Shown here: piece by piece, positions 14,751-22,853 of the stretch
How positions within the stretch are numbered: the stretch's first letter is position 1
Layout of the letters: the number at the start of each line of letters is the position of its first letter
Origin: JAEDES01 sp964470055
GTDB lineage: Bacteria; Bacillota_I; Bacilli_A; RF39; UBA660
Length of the DNA stretch: 30,304 bases
NCBI GenBank assembly: GCA_964470055.1
Contig: CAYXZZ010000011.1
Coordinates: forward strand, 1 to 30,304
Direction: 5' to 3'
Translations under genes and position numbers: made by a program
Notes under the pieces: generated by a model
The model's input: only the letters and a program-made list of their open reading frames with translations
What the model was told of the DNA's origin: nothing
Database searches by the model: none

Positions 14751-14773
14751 GAATTGTTTACACTATTCTTGTT
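14733..14773 (-). terminator. Terminator of the ROK kinase gene, overlapping its stop codon
   Basis: A 9-bp perfect stem AACAAGAAT/ATTCTTGTT (14765-14773 with 14746-14754) has a 10-nt loop, then TTCTTTTT on the minus strand. The 5' arm includes the TAA stop. Confidence 0.8.
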
Positions 14774-15629
14774 AGTACCTTTTAATCGGAAGATTAAGGG
14801 CTCCAATTATTCCAGAATCATTATAATTTTTAGCAATAAAAACATTATATTTTTCTAATTCTTTTTGCATTTTTCTTAAGTAGTGTCTTTTATATAAAGA
14901 GAAACTTCCACCAATACAAATATTTTTTACTTTAATTTCTTGATTAATTAAATTGATACCAGTTGCGAAATTAGTGACATATTTGTCGATTAAGTGTTTA
15001 CTATTTTTGATGTCTTCAAAGACTGCTTCACGAGGAAGTTTTTGTTTTTGGAGTTTGTTGTAGGAGTCTGATAAATTTTTAAAACTACTAATGTATTTAG
15101 TGTTTTTTGTATTAGGGACTTTATTGATATTTAGAATTTTCCAGATTTCTTCATCTTTGGCTAGTAAAATCTTTTTTCTGGTTTTTCTAATTAAAGCAAA
15201 ACCTACACCTGTACCAATAGTAATCATTAAGAAATTTTTATATTCATTTTCTAGGGCCTCTCCGATAGCAGCACAATTACAGTCATTATCAACATAGACA
15301 GGACAATTGTACTTTTTTAGTTCTTTTGGAAAGTTAATTTTTCCGACAACTAAGGCTTTCGATCCGTAAAATATTCCTTCTTTAGTATCTACTCCTCCAG
15401 GACAACCAATGCCTATATAGTCTATTTTATAATCTTTCGTAAAACTATCTATTTTTTTGATTAAGAAATTAAGATATTTTCTAGTTATAAGTCTATTACA
15501 GAAGTGATTAAATATTTTGGATGGACGCTTATATGGAACATACTTTTTTTTGATTAATTTTTTCTTAGTAGAATCATATATTCCTAAACCTATGTGGCTT
15601 GCGCCGATATCTATACCTAATTTATACAT
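14772..15629 (-). CDS. ROK-family sugar kinase, divergent
   Basis: The 285-aa protein has the ROK/ASKHA phosphate motifs DIGASHIGLGI (6-16), GIGCPGGVD (73-81), the DNDCNCAAIGE block (114-124) with catalytic D116, and GTGVGFALI (139-147). The C-terminal ICIGGSFSL and SGIIGALNL loops of the adenosine site are also present. The zinc motif CxCGxxGCxE that most bacterial ROK kinases carry is missing. The corresponding region (about 155-215) is instead Lys-rich and helical. It probably phosphorylates a hexose. Lying just upstream of the GH13 enzyme, it could act on released glucose (inference). GGTGATAAG precedes the ATG. Confidence 0.87.
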   Translation of the reverse strand: MYKLGIDIGASHIGLGIYDSTKKKLIKKKYVPYKRPSKIFNHFCNRLITRKYLNFLIKKIDSFTKDYKIDYIGIGCPGGVDTKEGIFYGSKALVVGKINFPKELKKYNCPVYVDNDCNCAAIGEALENEYKNFLMITIGTGVGFALIRKTRKKILLAKDEEIWKILNINKVPNTKNTKYISSFKNLSDSYNKLQKQKLPREAVFEDIKNSKHLIDKYVTNFATGINLINQEIKVKNICIGGSFSLYKRHYLRKMQKELEKYNVFIAKNYNDSGIIGALNLPIKRY

Positions 15630-15659
15630 CTTATCACCATCCTATCTATCATTAATTTC

Positions 15660-15668
15660 ATTATAACA
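15660..15668 (-). promoter_or_regulatory. Extended -10 promoter of the ROK kinase gene
   Basis: TGTTATAAT (-10 at 15660-15665) starts right behind the T tract of the preceding terminator. No clear -35. Confidence 0.6.
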
Positions 15669-15694
15669 AAAAAAACATATCTTTTGTAGATATG
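15668..15694 (-). terminator. Terminator after the OB/repeat lipoprotein gene
   Basis: A 7-bp stem CATATCT/AGATATG (15688-15694 with 15676-15682) has a 5-nt loop, then eight T. Confidence 0.85.
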
Positions 15695-15698
15695 CTTA

Positions 15699-16658
15699 TT
15701 ATTTTTTAGCAATAATGCCATATGTATATGTTGTTTGTGTTTTTGCAGCACTAGTTTTTAATAAATTTTCACTTATCTTTTGGACTACATTACCATTGTC
15801 ATCATATTTGTATGTTATTTTATATTTACTATTTGGACTTGTCTGTATTTCTTCTGTTACTTGGTTATTTTCATAAGTGTACTCATATGTTTGAGTATAA
15901 TTGTCGGCTTTTGTATTGACTGTTGTCATTTTAAGAACTTGGCCTGAGGAATTTTTCTCATAAGTGTATTCAAAGATTTGTTTTACTTCGGCAACTCCAT
16001 TATCTATTTCTGTGTATGTTTTTGTTTTGATTGTATTGTCACTGTTGTATACATATTCAGTTACATCAGTTCCATAACTTGTATTAGTATATACTTTTTC
16101 TTCTTTAATGAGATTTTCTTTTTTATCATAAGTTAAGTTATATGTAGCGTTAGTATCGCCACTTGTTTTATATGATGTTATTTTCTTTAGCTCTTTATCA
16201 TAAACATAATTTGAATATTTTAAATCTTGTACTCCTGTTGTTTCAATAACTTCGACAACTAAATATTCATTAATTGTTTCAGCATCAAGTAGTACAGCTT
16301 TGTCAAATTTTCTAAAGGCTGAAGAAAGATCTTCAAGCTTTCCGACAATTGTGATAATGTCTCCTCTATTTAATGTTTTTAAAGTTTCTTTATCAAGATG
16401 TGCTTCAATTTGGTTAGTGTATCCATCATCTGAAATATAACAATAGTCTTCTTCTATAGTACCAACTTCACCTGTATATATATAATGCTTTCCTTCATAG
16501 TCTTCGGCTTTTGCAGCATTTTGTAAAACGATGGAATGCACCTCTTTCCAATCTAAGATTTCGGCTTTTTCAATTAAACTTTTTACGCTGTTTGAACCAC
16601 ATCCGGTAAGAAAAATAGCCACTGCAAAGATGATAATCGCCATCACATATTTTTTCAT
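15699..16658 (-). CDS. Lipoprotein with OB-fold-like region and Tyr-rich repeats
   Basis: From the ATG at 16658 (preceded by GAGGAGGTG) the product is 319 aa; the longer frame to 16694 has no ribosome binding site. The lipobox FLTGC puts the lipidated Cys at 20. Residues about 40-130 (KHYIYTGEVGTIEEDYCYISDD, NRGDIITIVGKLEDLS) resemble the OB-fold domain seen in secreted proteins of the tRNA_anti-like clan. The rest is a series of short strand repeats of the YD/RHS style: NYVYDKELKKITSY, YNLTYDKKENLIKEE, TEYVYNSDNTIKTKTY, YKYDDNGNVVQK. This predicts an extended surface-exposed beta structure outside the membrane. Role unknown. The gene stands alone, with a terminator behind it. Confidence 0.8.
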   Translation of the reverse strand: MKKYVMAIIIFAVAIFLTGCGSNSVKSLIEKAEILDWKEVHSIVLQNAAKAEDYEGKHYIYTGEVGTIEEDYCYISDDGYTNQIEAHLDKETLKTLNRGDIITIVGKLEDLSSAFRKFDKAVLLDAETINEYLVVEVIETTGVQDLKYSNYVYDKELKKITSYKTSGDTNATYNLTYDKKENLIKEEKVYTNTSYGTDVTEYVYNSDNTIKTKTYTEIDNGVAEVKQIFEYTYEKNSSGQVLKMTTVNTKADNYTQTYEYTYENNQVTEEIQTSPNSKYKITYKYDDNGNVVQKISENLLKTSAAKTQTTYTYGIIAKK

Positions 16659-16682
16659 TACTTCACCTCCTCTTTTATAAAA

Positions 16683-16707
16683 ATTATACCCCACCTTTTT
16701 TTGTCAA
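16683..16707 (-). promoter_or_regulatory. Possible promoter with short spacer, lipoprotein gene
   Basis: A consensus TTGACA (16702-16707) and TATAAT (16683-16688) are only 13 bp apart, with an A7 run and G-rich spacer. The hexamers are perfect but the spacing is unusual for sigma-A. Confidence 0.4.
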
Positions 16708-16734
16708 TAATAAAAGGATAGAGATTTCTATCCT
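16707..16734 (-). terminator. Terminator after the ABC permease gene
   Basis: A perfect 8-bp stem AGGATAGA/TCTATCCT (16727-16734 with 16715-16722) has a 4-nt loop, then TTTTATTATT. Confidence 0.85.
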
Positions 16735-16757
16735 AATTTGTATTCTTTATTCTTTGA

Positions 16758-19175
16758 CTACTCAACTGATTTTAATGATTCAATCATATTTACTTTTTTT
16801 AGTTTGTAGTAGGTAATTATTTGCATTATAATTGCGAATAGTAATGTTAAAGCACTGGCAAAGACATAGCTCAAAGCATTAATATTTTTTAGGAAAATCA
16901 TATGGTCTACTTCAAGTAGTTTCATAATCATACCATGTAAAGGTGGTGTGATAAGAAGTCCAATGATAATTCCGATAATTACTGTAATCATAGTTTCACG
17001 ATAGATATATTCATTTGATTCTCGATCAGTAAATCCTAATACTTTTAAGGTAGCAATTTCTCTTATTCTTTCACTGATATTAATACTAGTTAAATTATAT
17101 AATACTGTGAAGGCTAGAACTGAAGAAATTACAACTAATAAAATGACAATATTATTTAATCCTTGTACGGCTTCATTGGCTGTTTTTAATAAGTCTTCTC
17201 TAAAGTTAATACTTAGAACGGCTTTTTCTTCTAGTAATTTTGTAGCAATTTTATCTTTGTTTTTGATATTAGTTGATGCAATAACATTATATGTTGCTTC
17301 TTCTTCAAAGACTTTTTCATAATATTCTTTGGACATATAAATGTAGTTTGAAACATAGTTTTCTGTAATGTCAGTTACTTTTAAATCATATTTCTTTTTA
17401 CTACTGGATTCGATAGTAATAGTGTCTCCTTTTTTGACATTAAATCTTTCTGCGATTTTTGGAGTAATTACAACGCCAGCAGTTTTAAGTTTAATTTTTT
17501 TAGATGAATTTTCTTCTTTTAAAACGAAATATTTATAAAATAAATCTGATGTTTCTTCTGGAGTTATAAGATAAATATCTAGACTGTTTTCAGAATCAAT
17601 TACTTTATAAGTTGATTGTTTTAATAGTAGTTCGTCTTTTACAAGTCCATCTAGTTGATTTTTTAAGGTCTCATCAATTTCTTTGACACTATCATTTAGA
17701 ATCATTAAATTATCATATTTGGTTAAATCGTTATATTGTTTATCACCAACGGTATTAATACTATCTTTTAAACCTAGACCGATCATAATCATAAATGTGC
17801 ATCCTGCAGCGCCAATTAGAGTAATGATAACTCTCTTTTTATATCGAGCAATATTTCTAATTGTTATCTTTGATGAGAATGATAGTCTGTTCCAAATAAA
17901 GTGAATTTTTTCTAGTAAGACTTTTTTGCCACTCTTTGGAGGTTCTGGTCTTAATAAATGTGCTGGTTGCTGTTTCAAGACTTGATCGCAGGCTGTAGTT
18001 GTGACAATTGCCATTAAAAGACAAGATACTGATAGTGCCATTAGGAATAAAGACCAGTTGAATGAATAGGCAATTGGTGGGAAGTTAATTGGAAAACATG
18101 TGTATACTAGTTGTGGTAATGTTATAGTTCCAACAAAATATCCTAATACGGCACCAACAATAGTGGCTGATAAAACATAGATTAAATAGTTATTGGTAAT
18201 TGTTTCGCCACCAAAACCAAGTGACAATAAAGTTCCCATCTCACTACGTTCTTCTGTAATCATACGAGCCATAGTATTTGAAGTCATTAGAGCAACAATT
18301 AGTATGAAAAATATTGGAATAACATTAGCGATTGTAATAACTTGATTGTATTGACTTTCTAGGATGGTATAAGTTGGAACAAATTCATCTCTATCCATAA
18401 CATACCAAGTATTATTTCGAAGACTATTTTTAGAAATAGTTCCGTTACTAGCATGATAAATTTCATTAATTCGGGCATTAATTCTAATTGTTTTTATTTC
18501 TTCCAATTGCTCTGTAATTTTATCTACTTTTATATTGTATCCTTCAGAATAAGGAACATCATTTTTAGTCTTATCTACAGTTAAATAAACTTCTGTGAAA
18601 TATTCAAAATCAAAATTATCTTTTGGAACAAAGATGAATGAATATAGTTTTCCGTTTCCAATGTCTGTTGTTCCAAATTCGTTACTTGTGTAAATTGGGG
18701 AATAAATAGTTCCAACTACTTCATATTCCGTAACTTTTAAATTTTCTTTTGATTCTTCGTTTATCGTTATTTTATCGCCTACTTTATAATGGTTAGCATC
18801 GGCTAAACATTCATTTTCTTCAGTAGGCATTTTTCCCTCTACTAAATAAACATCATTTACTTTCTTTTCAATGGCATGCATTCTGATAACATTTTCTCCG
18901 ACTAAAACGTCTTTTGAATAAGTTGCGACAGCATCCTCAATTCCTGTTAAAGTGTTTATTTCGGCAACGTCATCTTCATTAAATCCTAAGGTACTTATAA
19001 TTCTAATGTCAGCAAGATTTGTATCTTCATAATATTTAATTTGTGTTTCTTGGATGTTAGGAATACTTTCTGTTATTCCCGTGTAGAACCCTATTCCAAG
19101 AAAAATTATGATTAGTAGCGATAAGTATCTTCCTAATGATTTTTTAACTTTTTTTAGAGTATTCTTTAGTAGCAT
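16758..19175 (-). CDS. FtsX-like ABC transporter permease
   Basis: From the ATG at 19175 (MLLKNTLKK) the protein is 805 aa. The preceding GGTGA overlaps the stop of the ATPase gene, leaving a 4-bp gap; the frame extending to 19244 lies inside that gene. Architecture: TM1 (about 15-35), a large extracellular domain (about 40-270), three membrane helices forming the first FtsX domain (about 285-400), then a second TM and extracellular domain (about 450-670). A final three-helix FtsX domain (about 680-795) contains SERIREIATLKVLGF. This duplicated MacB/YknZ-like layout belongs to exporters or mechanotransmitters for lipids, peptides or antibiotics rather than sugar uptake. It pairs with the adjacent ATPase. 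Confidence 0.9.
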   Translation of the reverse strand: MLLKNTLKKVKKSLGRYLSLLIIIFLGIGFYTGITESIPNIQETQIKYYEDTNLADIRIISTLGFNEDDVAEINTLTGIEDAVATYSKDVLVGENVIRMHAIEKKVNDVYLVEGKMPTEENECLADANHYKVGDKITINEESKENLKVTEYEVVGTIYSPIYTSNEFGTTDIGNGKLYSFIFVPKDNFDFEYFTEVYLTVDKTKNDVPYSEGYNIKVDKITEQLEEIKTIRINARINEIYHASNGTISKNSLRNNTWYVMDRDEFVPTYTILESQYNQVITIANVIPIFFILIVALMTSNTMARMITEERSEMGTLLSLGFGGETITNNYLIYVLSATIVGAVLGYFVGTITLPQLVYTCFPINFPPIAYSFNWSLFLMALSVSCLLMAIVTTTACDQVLKQQPAHLLRPEPPKSGKKVLLEKIHFIWNRLSFSSKITIRNIARYKKRVIITLIGAAGCTFMIMIGLGLKDSINTVGDKQYNDLTKYDNLMILNDSVKEIDETLKNQLDGLVKDELLLKQSTYKVIDSENSLDIYLITPEETSDLFYKYFVLKEENSSKKIKLKTAGVVITPKIAERFNVKKGDTITIESSSKKKYDLKVTDITENYVSNYIYMSKEYYEKVFEEEATYNVIASTNIKNKDKIATKLLEEKAVLSINFREDLLKTANEAVQGLNNIVILLVVISSVLAFTVLYNLTSINISERIREIATLKVLGFTDRESNEYIYRETMITVIIGIIIGLLITPPLHGMIMKLLEVDHMIFLKNINALSYVFASALTLLFAIIMQIITYYKLKKVNMIESLKSVE

Positions 19176-19179
19176 ATTA

Positions 19180-19878
19180 TCACCACTCAATCTCTTTGGC
19201 TTTTTTTGGTTTCTTATTAATTTTAACACTATCAATCTTACCATTTTTCATAGTAATAACTTTGTCGGCAACTTTAGCAATTGAATTATTATGAGTAATG
19301 ACAATAGTGGTCATTTTCATATTCTTGCAGTTTTTTACTAATAAATCGATGATCATTTTACCTGTTTTAGAATCAAGCGCGCCTGTTGGTTCATCACATA
19401 AAAGAATTTTTGGACTTTTAGCAATGGCTCTTGCGATAGCAACTCTTTGTTGTTCTCCTCCTGATAATTGAGATGGAAAGTTATTAAGTCTATCTTCAAG
19501 GCCAACAAGTTTTAAAACTACTCGTGGATCTAGAGCATCGTTAGATAGTTGACATGCTAATTCAACATTTTCTAACGTTGTAAGATTGGCTATTAAATTA
19601 TAGAATTGAAATACAAAACCAATATCTTCACGACGGTAATCAATCAACTCACTATATGATAATTCATCAATTCTTTCACCATCAACAGTAATTTGTCCTG
19701 ATGTTAGATTATCCATTCCACCAAGCATATTTAAAAGTGTAGTTTTTCCTGCTCCAGAGGGTCCTAAGATAACTACAAATTCACCATTTTTAATTTCAAA
19801 TGAACAGTCATCTACGGCTATAACATTAACATCTCCAGTATATTCTTTTTTTACATTCTTAAATTCGATAAATGCCAT
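19180..19878 (-). CDS. ABC transporter ATPase, LolD/MacB type
   Basis: The 232-aa ATPase has Walker A GPSGAGKTT (39-47), the Q-loop in FVFQFYN (near 91), the signature LSGGEQQ (138-144), Walker B with DEPTGALD (162-169), and the H-loop ITHN near 198. The sequence style and the adjacent FtsX-fold permease place it in the LolD/MacB/FtsE group. It energises the permease encoded 4 bp downstream. The C-terminal KKPKKAKEIEW tail is basic. GGATG precedes the ATG. Promoter at 19921-19949. Confidence 0.94.
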   Translation of the reverse strand: MAFIEFKNVKKEYTGDVNVIAVDDCSFEIKNGEFVVILGPSGAGKTTLLNMLGGMDNLTSGQITVDGERIDELSYSELIDYRREDIGFVFQFYNLIANLTTLENVELACQLSNDALDPRVVLKLVGLEDRLNNFPSQLSGGEQQRVAIARAIAKSPKILLCDEPTGALDSKTGKMIIDLLVKNCKNMKMTTIVITHNNSIAKVADKVITMKNGKIDSVKINKKPKKAKEIEW

Positions 19879-19920
19879 AATTCCACATCCTTTTCTAGTA
19901 CTTTTGTTGTTTCGTTATAT

Positions 19921-19949
19921 ATTGTAACACAGAAAAAGCAGATTTAACA
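19921..19949 (-). promoter_or_regulatory. Promoter of the ABC transporter operon
   Basis: TGTTACAAT (-10 at 19921-19926, extended TG) has TGTTAA (19944-19949) at 17 bp inside the loop of the upstream terminator. Confidence 0.6.
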
Positions 19950-19958
19950 TCTACTTTT
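19932..19958 (-). terminator. Terminator after the patatin gene
   Basis: A 10-bp stem (19949-19958 with 19934-19943) has a 5-nt loop. One pair is G-U only on the minus strand. It is followed by a run of five T. Confidence 0.75.
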
Positions 19959-20000
19959 GATCTTATTTTTCGAGAAGTTTTTCAATCTTTTCTTGTTTTT

Positions 20001-20843
20001 TCACTCATTTATATATTCTTTTAATTTATCTAAGCTTTGATTGGCATCGCTAACTCCTAAATCATACATTTCTTGAAGTTTGTTTGGGTCTTTTTCGATT
20101 CGACTCATTTTAACTGTTTTTGAAGGTCGTATAACAATTATTTCTTTATTTTTTTCTAGTTCAGCAATTTTATCAATTGTTTCATTATAGCGGATATGTC
20201 TAGTATTGATGGCTTCAACTAAGTTTGGATAGTCTTTATATACTTTACTTGCGATAGTTCTTGGAGGCTTTTTCTTTTTATATCCTGCTGGTTTGGTTAA
20301 GACTACAATTATTTTATCATATCCCATCTCTTGCATTTTTAGAAGCGGAATGCTATCTGCTAAGGCTCCATCGAGATACTTTTCATTGCCAATTTCAATC
20401 ATCTCTGAGACAAATGGCATTGCCCCGGTTGCTTCAAAATATTTTATTTGTTTGTTAGTGTCAGTTATTTTGATGTATTCGGCTTCTCCACTATTGACAT
20501 TTGTAACTACAGCATAGAATTTTGTTTTTGATTTGGAAAAGGCTTTTTCATCAAAAATGTCATATTTTCTGGGGATATCATAGTATGCTAATTCTTTATT
20601 GATAATGTTTCCTGTTTTTAAGAGGGGTTTTAGGCCCATATAATTTTTGTCTTGAACATATTTCTTTTGGTATCTTAAAACTCTTCCTTTTTGTTTGGAA
20701 CAGTAATTTATTCCGAATAAGGCACCAGCAGAAACACCGATTAAACAATCAACTTCAATGTTGTTATCTAAGAAAACATCTAAGACACCACAAGTATATA
20801 ATCCACGCATGGCTCCACCTTCAAGTACTAGTCCTACTTTCAT
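20001..20843 (-). CDS. Patatin-like phospholipase
   Basis: The 280-aa protein has the patatin fold motifs: the oxyanion loop LEGGAMRG (7-14), the nucleophile elbow GVSAG (36-40, S38), and the catalytic DGA (D158-G159) in KYLDGALADS. It matches the bacterial YjjU-type subgroup, with a conserved segment VVLTKPAGYKKKKPP and a C-terminal helix pair. It is cytoplasmic or peripherally membrane-bound and probably removes acyl chains from glycerolipids. AGGAAGTG precedes the ATG. It is monocistronic, with promoter 20875-20883 and terminator 19932-19958. Confidence 0.93.
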   Translation of the reverse strand: MKVGLVLEGGAMRGLYTCGVLDVFLDNNIEVDCLIGVSAGALFGINYCSKQKGRVLRYQKKYVQDKNYMGLKPLLKTGNIINKELAYYDIPRKYDIFDEKAFSKSKTKFYAVVTNVNSGEAEYIKITDTNKQIKYFEATGAMPFVSEMIEIGNEKYLDGALADSIPLLKMQEMGYDKIIVVLTKPAGYKKKKPPRTIASKVYKDYPNLVEAINTRHIRYNETIDKIAELEKNKEIIVIRPSKTVKMSRIEKDPNKLQEMYDLGVSDANQSLDKLKEYINE

Positions 20844-20874
20844 AATTTCACTTCCTATTTTATTGAATATTGTT

Positions 20875-20883
20875 ATTATATCA
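20875..20883 (-). promoter_or_regulatory. Extended -10 promoter of the patatin gene
   Basis: TGATATAAT with a perfect -10 (20875-20880). The -35 region is T-rich without a good hexamer. Confidence 0.6.
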
Positions 20884-20920
20884 TATTATTTTTGGAAAAG
20901 AAAAAAAACTTTGATTGTGC

Positions 20921-22024
20921 TTAATCGTGTTTATTTTTTGTCCTAATTTGGAAAACTACTAGTCCTGTTAGGACTAAAAGAGAAATAATTACTGATATTA
21001 ATGTTGTTGTAATAGTATCTGCTGGATTTGGATTTGAAGTTTGATTAGAATCAGTTTCAATTATTTTTAATTGATATAATTCATTATTCTCTAAGGCTCT
21101 TAATGAACTAATGTTATTTGAAAAACCATATTCTTGAAGTCTTAAATTAACTCTAGCTGTATATAAAACTTCCATATTCTGATTGTAAATATATGTTATA
21201 TCATCTTTAGTAACAGCGTATAGTTCGTCGAAGATTGATGAAAACCATAATATTTTCAAAAAGAAGATTTCCATCAGTGTCATAAACGTCCATTCTACTA
21301 TAACCAATGTAATATGCTAGTATATAAAAGACTTTCTCTGTAGGAGTTGAGACAATTTCAAATCCTGCATATTCCTTTTTACTTAGTGCTTCAGATAGTT
21401 TTGTATCTAAAGTTTTAAAAGTTCTTTTTCTCTAACTGACTGTGTTGTTATAACGGTATAGTTCAAAATATTTTCAGCAATTGGATTTTCGACCTCTTTA
21501 TATAACACACTTCCTTCATAACTGTAATAAGTGGTATTTGGATCAATTGTTGCAGTTGAAGAAATTGTAAAATTAGCGAACTCATAATATGTACCTGCTA
21601 AAAATTCTGTTGCGGTTAAGTTTTCAACTAAAGTGTAGTATTTTCTATCATTTTGATAATATCCTTCATCATACATGATTTCGATTTCACGATTAATTGA
21701 TGTGGTATTGTCAATTTCAAATGCTGTGTAATAATAGTAATAATTCATTTCTGGAATTAGATTAATGATTTCTTCTGTTGTAAGTTTTTTACAGGTATTA
21801 TCTTGGCCTACTGTATAGAATGAATCTGCTATAGTTTTGGCTTCTTTTGCAATGTAAACAAGTGTTCCATCAGTTAAAGTTCCTTGATATTCTATATCTT
21901 GTGCACAAGATACTTCTCTTTTTGTCAATTCATAATTCTTAGTTCCGTCCTTAAAAGCATCTGCAGTAACGTGAAAAGGTAATGGCACTGCAAGTATTGA
22001 GATGATTACTAGAATTTTTTTCAT
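20921..22024 (-). pseudogene. Secreted, C-terminally anchored protein broken by two compensating frameshifts
   Basis: Translation from the ATG at 22024 gives a signal peptide (MKKILVIISILAVPLPFHVTADA) and 205 residues up to a TAG at 21407-21409. The reading frame then continues one base back: from ACT at 21413 the -1 frame encodes KTLDTKLSEALSKKEYAGFE through YDTDGNLLFEN to about 21250. After that the original frame resumes (WFSSIFDELYAVTKDD) to the stop at 20921. The last part has NPNPADT, one membrane helix and a basic RTKNKHD tail. The pieces read as one roughly 367-aa surface protein of unknown function. The first shift is at T-TTA-AAA (21413-21419), a slippery heptamer. Decay, indel errors or frameshifting are all possible. 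Confidence 0.75.
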
Positions 22025-22058
22025 TTTATCTACTCTTCTTATTATATAGTACAAAGAT

Positions 22059-22083
22059 ATTATACTTTGCCATTTTTTTACAA
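22059..22083 (-). promoter_or_regulatory. Possible promoter with short spacer, secreted-protein gene
   Basis: TATAAT (22059-22064) has TTGTAA (22078-22083) only 13 bp upstream. Layout and spacer (A run, GG, then G before TATAAT) resemble the element at 16683-16707. A second TATAAT lies at 22041-22046, and the true start is unclear. Confidence 0.35.
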
Positions 22084-22115
22084 TTTCCTTTTACTATTAT
22101 TTACAGTTTAGAAAG

Positions 22116-22138
22116 AAAAAAACAAACTTTTTAGTTTG
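22116..22138 (-). terminator. Terminator after the CDP-alcohol phosphatidyltransferase gene
   Basis: A 6-bp stem CAAACT/AGTTTG (22133-22138 with 22123-22128) has a T4/A4 loop, followed by seven T, eight bases past the stop. Confidence 0.8.
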
Positions 22139-22145
22139 CTTAATT

Positions 22146-22742
22146 TTATATTTTGTATTGTTTTAAATAATAGTCTGTTGAAAAAAGGATTTCTGTTAAA
22201 TTATGTTTTTCTTTTGGATAGAAAGGACTATTTTTTTCTTGTTGTTTGGTTAGAGATACTATGTAGTCAATTATGGTTACTATTTGGATAAGGCCGGTGA
22301 TGAATGTTGCGATGATGACAAGCTTATAATTTATTATGTCAAAGTAATTCATAAATCCTAAAATTATAGATATTCCTAAAAACCACATTTTTAATTTTCC
22401 GATTAGGCTGGATTTAGTCTTTTTGCCACAAAGTACAAAATAGATATTTATTACGGCAATTATAATTTCACCTACTAGCATTAAACTGATTATTGGAACT
22501 TTCTTGATTAGTAAAAACATTAAAACGATTGAAAGTGTTTTGTCGGCTATTGTGTCCATGGTACTGCCGAAGATTGTTTGAACTTTAAATTTTCTGGCTA
22601 AAGTTCCATCAATAGAATCAGTTAGAAATACTAAGGCAATGCTAATTAAAAAGGCTAATTTACTAATTCTGGTATGTAAAAACGGTAAAAACAAGGTATA
22701 TACAAATCTAAATGTGGTAATTACATTTACTAATACTTTCAT
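22146..22742 (-). CDS. CDP-alcohol phosphatidyltransferase (PgsA-like)
   Basis: This 198-aa membrane protein carries the complete family motif D-x2-DG-x2-AR-x8-G-x3-D-x3-D: D42, D45-G46, A49-R50, G59, D63, D67. It has about five to six hydrophobic helices. The enzyme transfers a phosphatidyl group from CDP-diacylglycerol to an alcohol, most often glycerol 3-phosphate or inositol-like acceptors, at the cytoplasmic face. The acceptor cannot be read from sequence. The C-terminal 35 residues (QQEKNSPFYPKEKHNLTE...) are hydrophilic and longer than in minimal PgsA. AAAGGAGAG precedes the ATG. It may be co-transcribed with the zinc-ribbon gene 112 bp upstream; no terminator is seen between them. Confidence 0.9.
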   Translation of the reverse strand: MKVLVNVITTFRFVYTLFLPFLHTRISKLAFLISIALVFLTDSIDGTLARKFKVQTIFGSTMDTIADKTLSIVLMFLLIKKVPIISLMLVGEIIIAVINIYFVLCGKKTKSSLIGKLKMWFLGISIILGFMNYFDIINYKLVIIATFITGLIQIVTIIDYIVSLTKQQEKNSPFYPKEKHNLTEILFSTDYYLKQYKI

Positions 22743-22853
22743 ATGTACTACTCTCCTTTTATAAAATTTACGTAACTTTCTTATTCTTTATTATTAATGC
22801 GATTATTAAAAGATATATGAATATTAAGACTGTGATAATTATGTTTAAGTATC

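Noticed and set aside
20261..20517. Plus-strand frames antisense to the patatin gene
   Set aside because: Lie opposite the catalytic region of a well-supported gene, with no promoter or ribosome binding site.
22773..22852. Hydrophobic 25-residue stretch in another frame just after the zinc-ribbon gene, possibly a lost third membrane helix
   Set aside because: AT-rich DNA often gives Ile/Leu/Asn/Lys-rich frames; no start codon and no clear homology.
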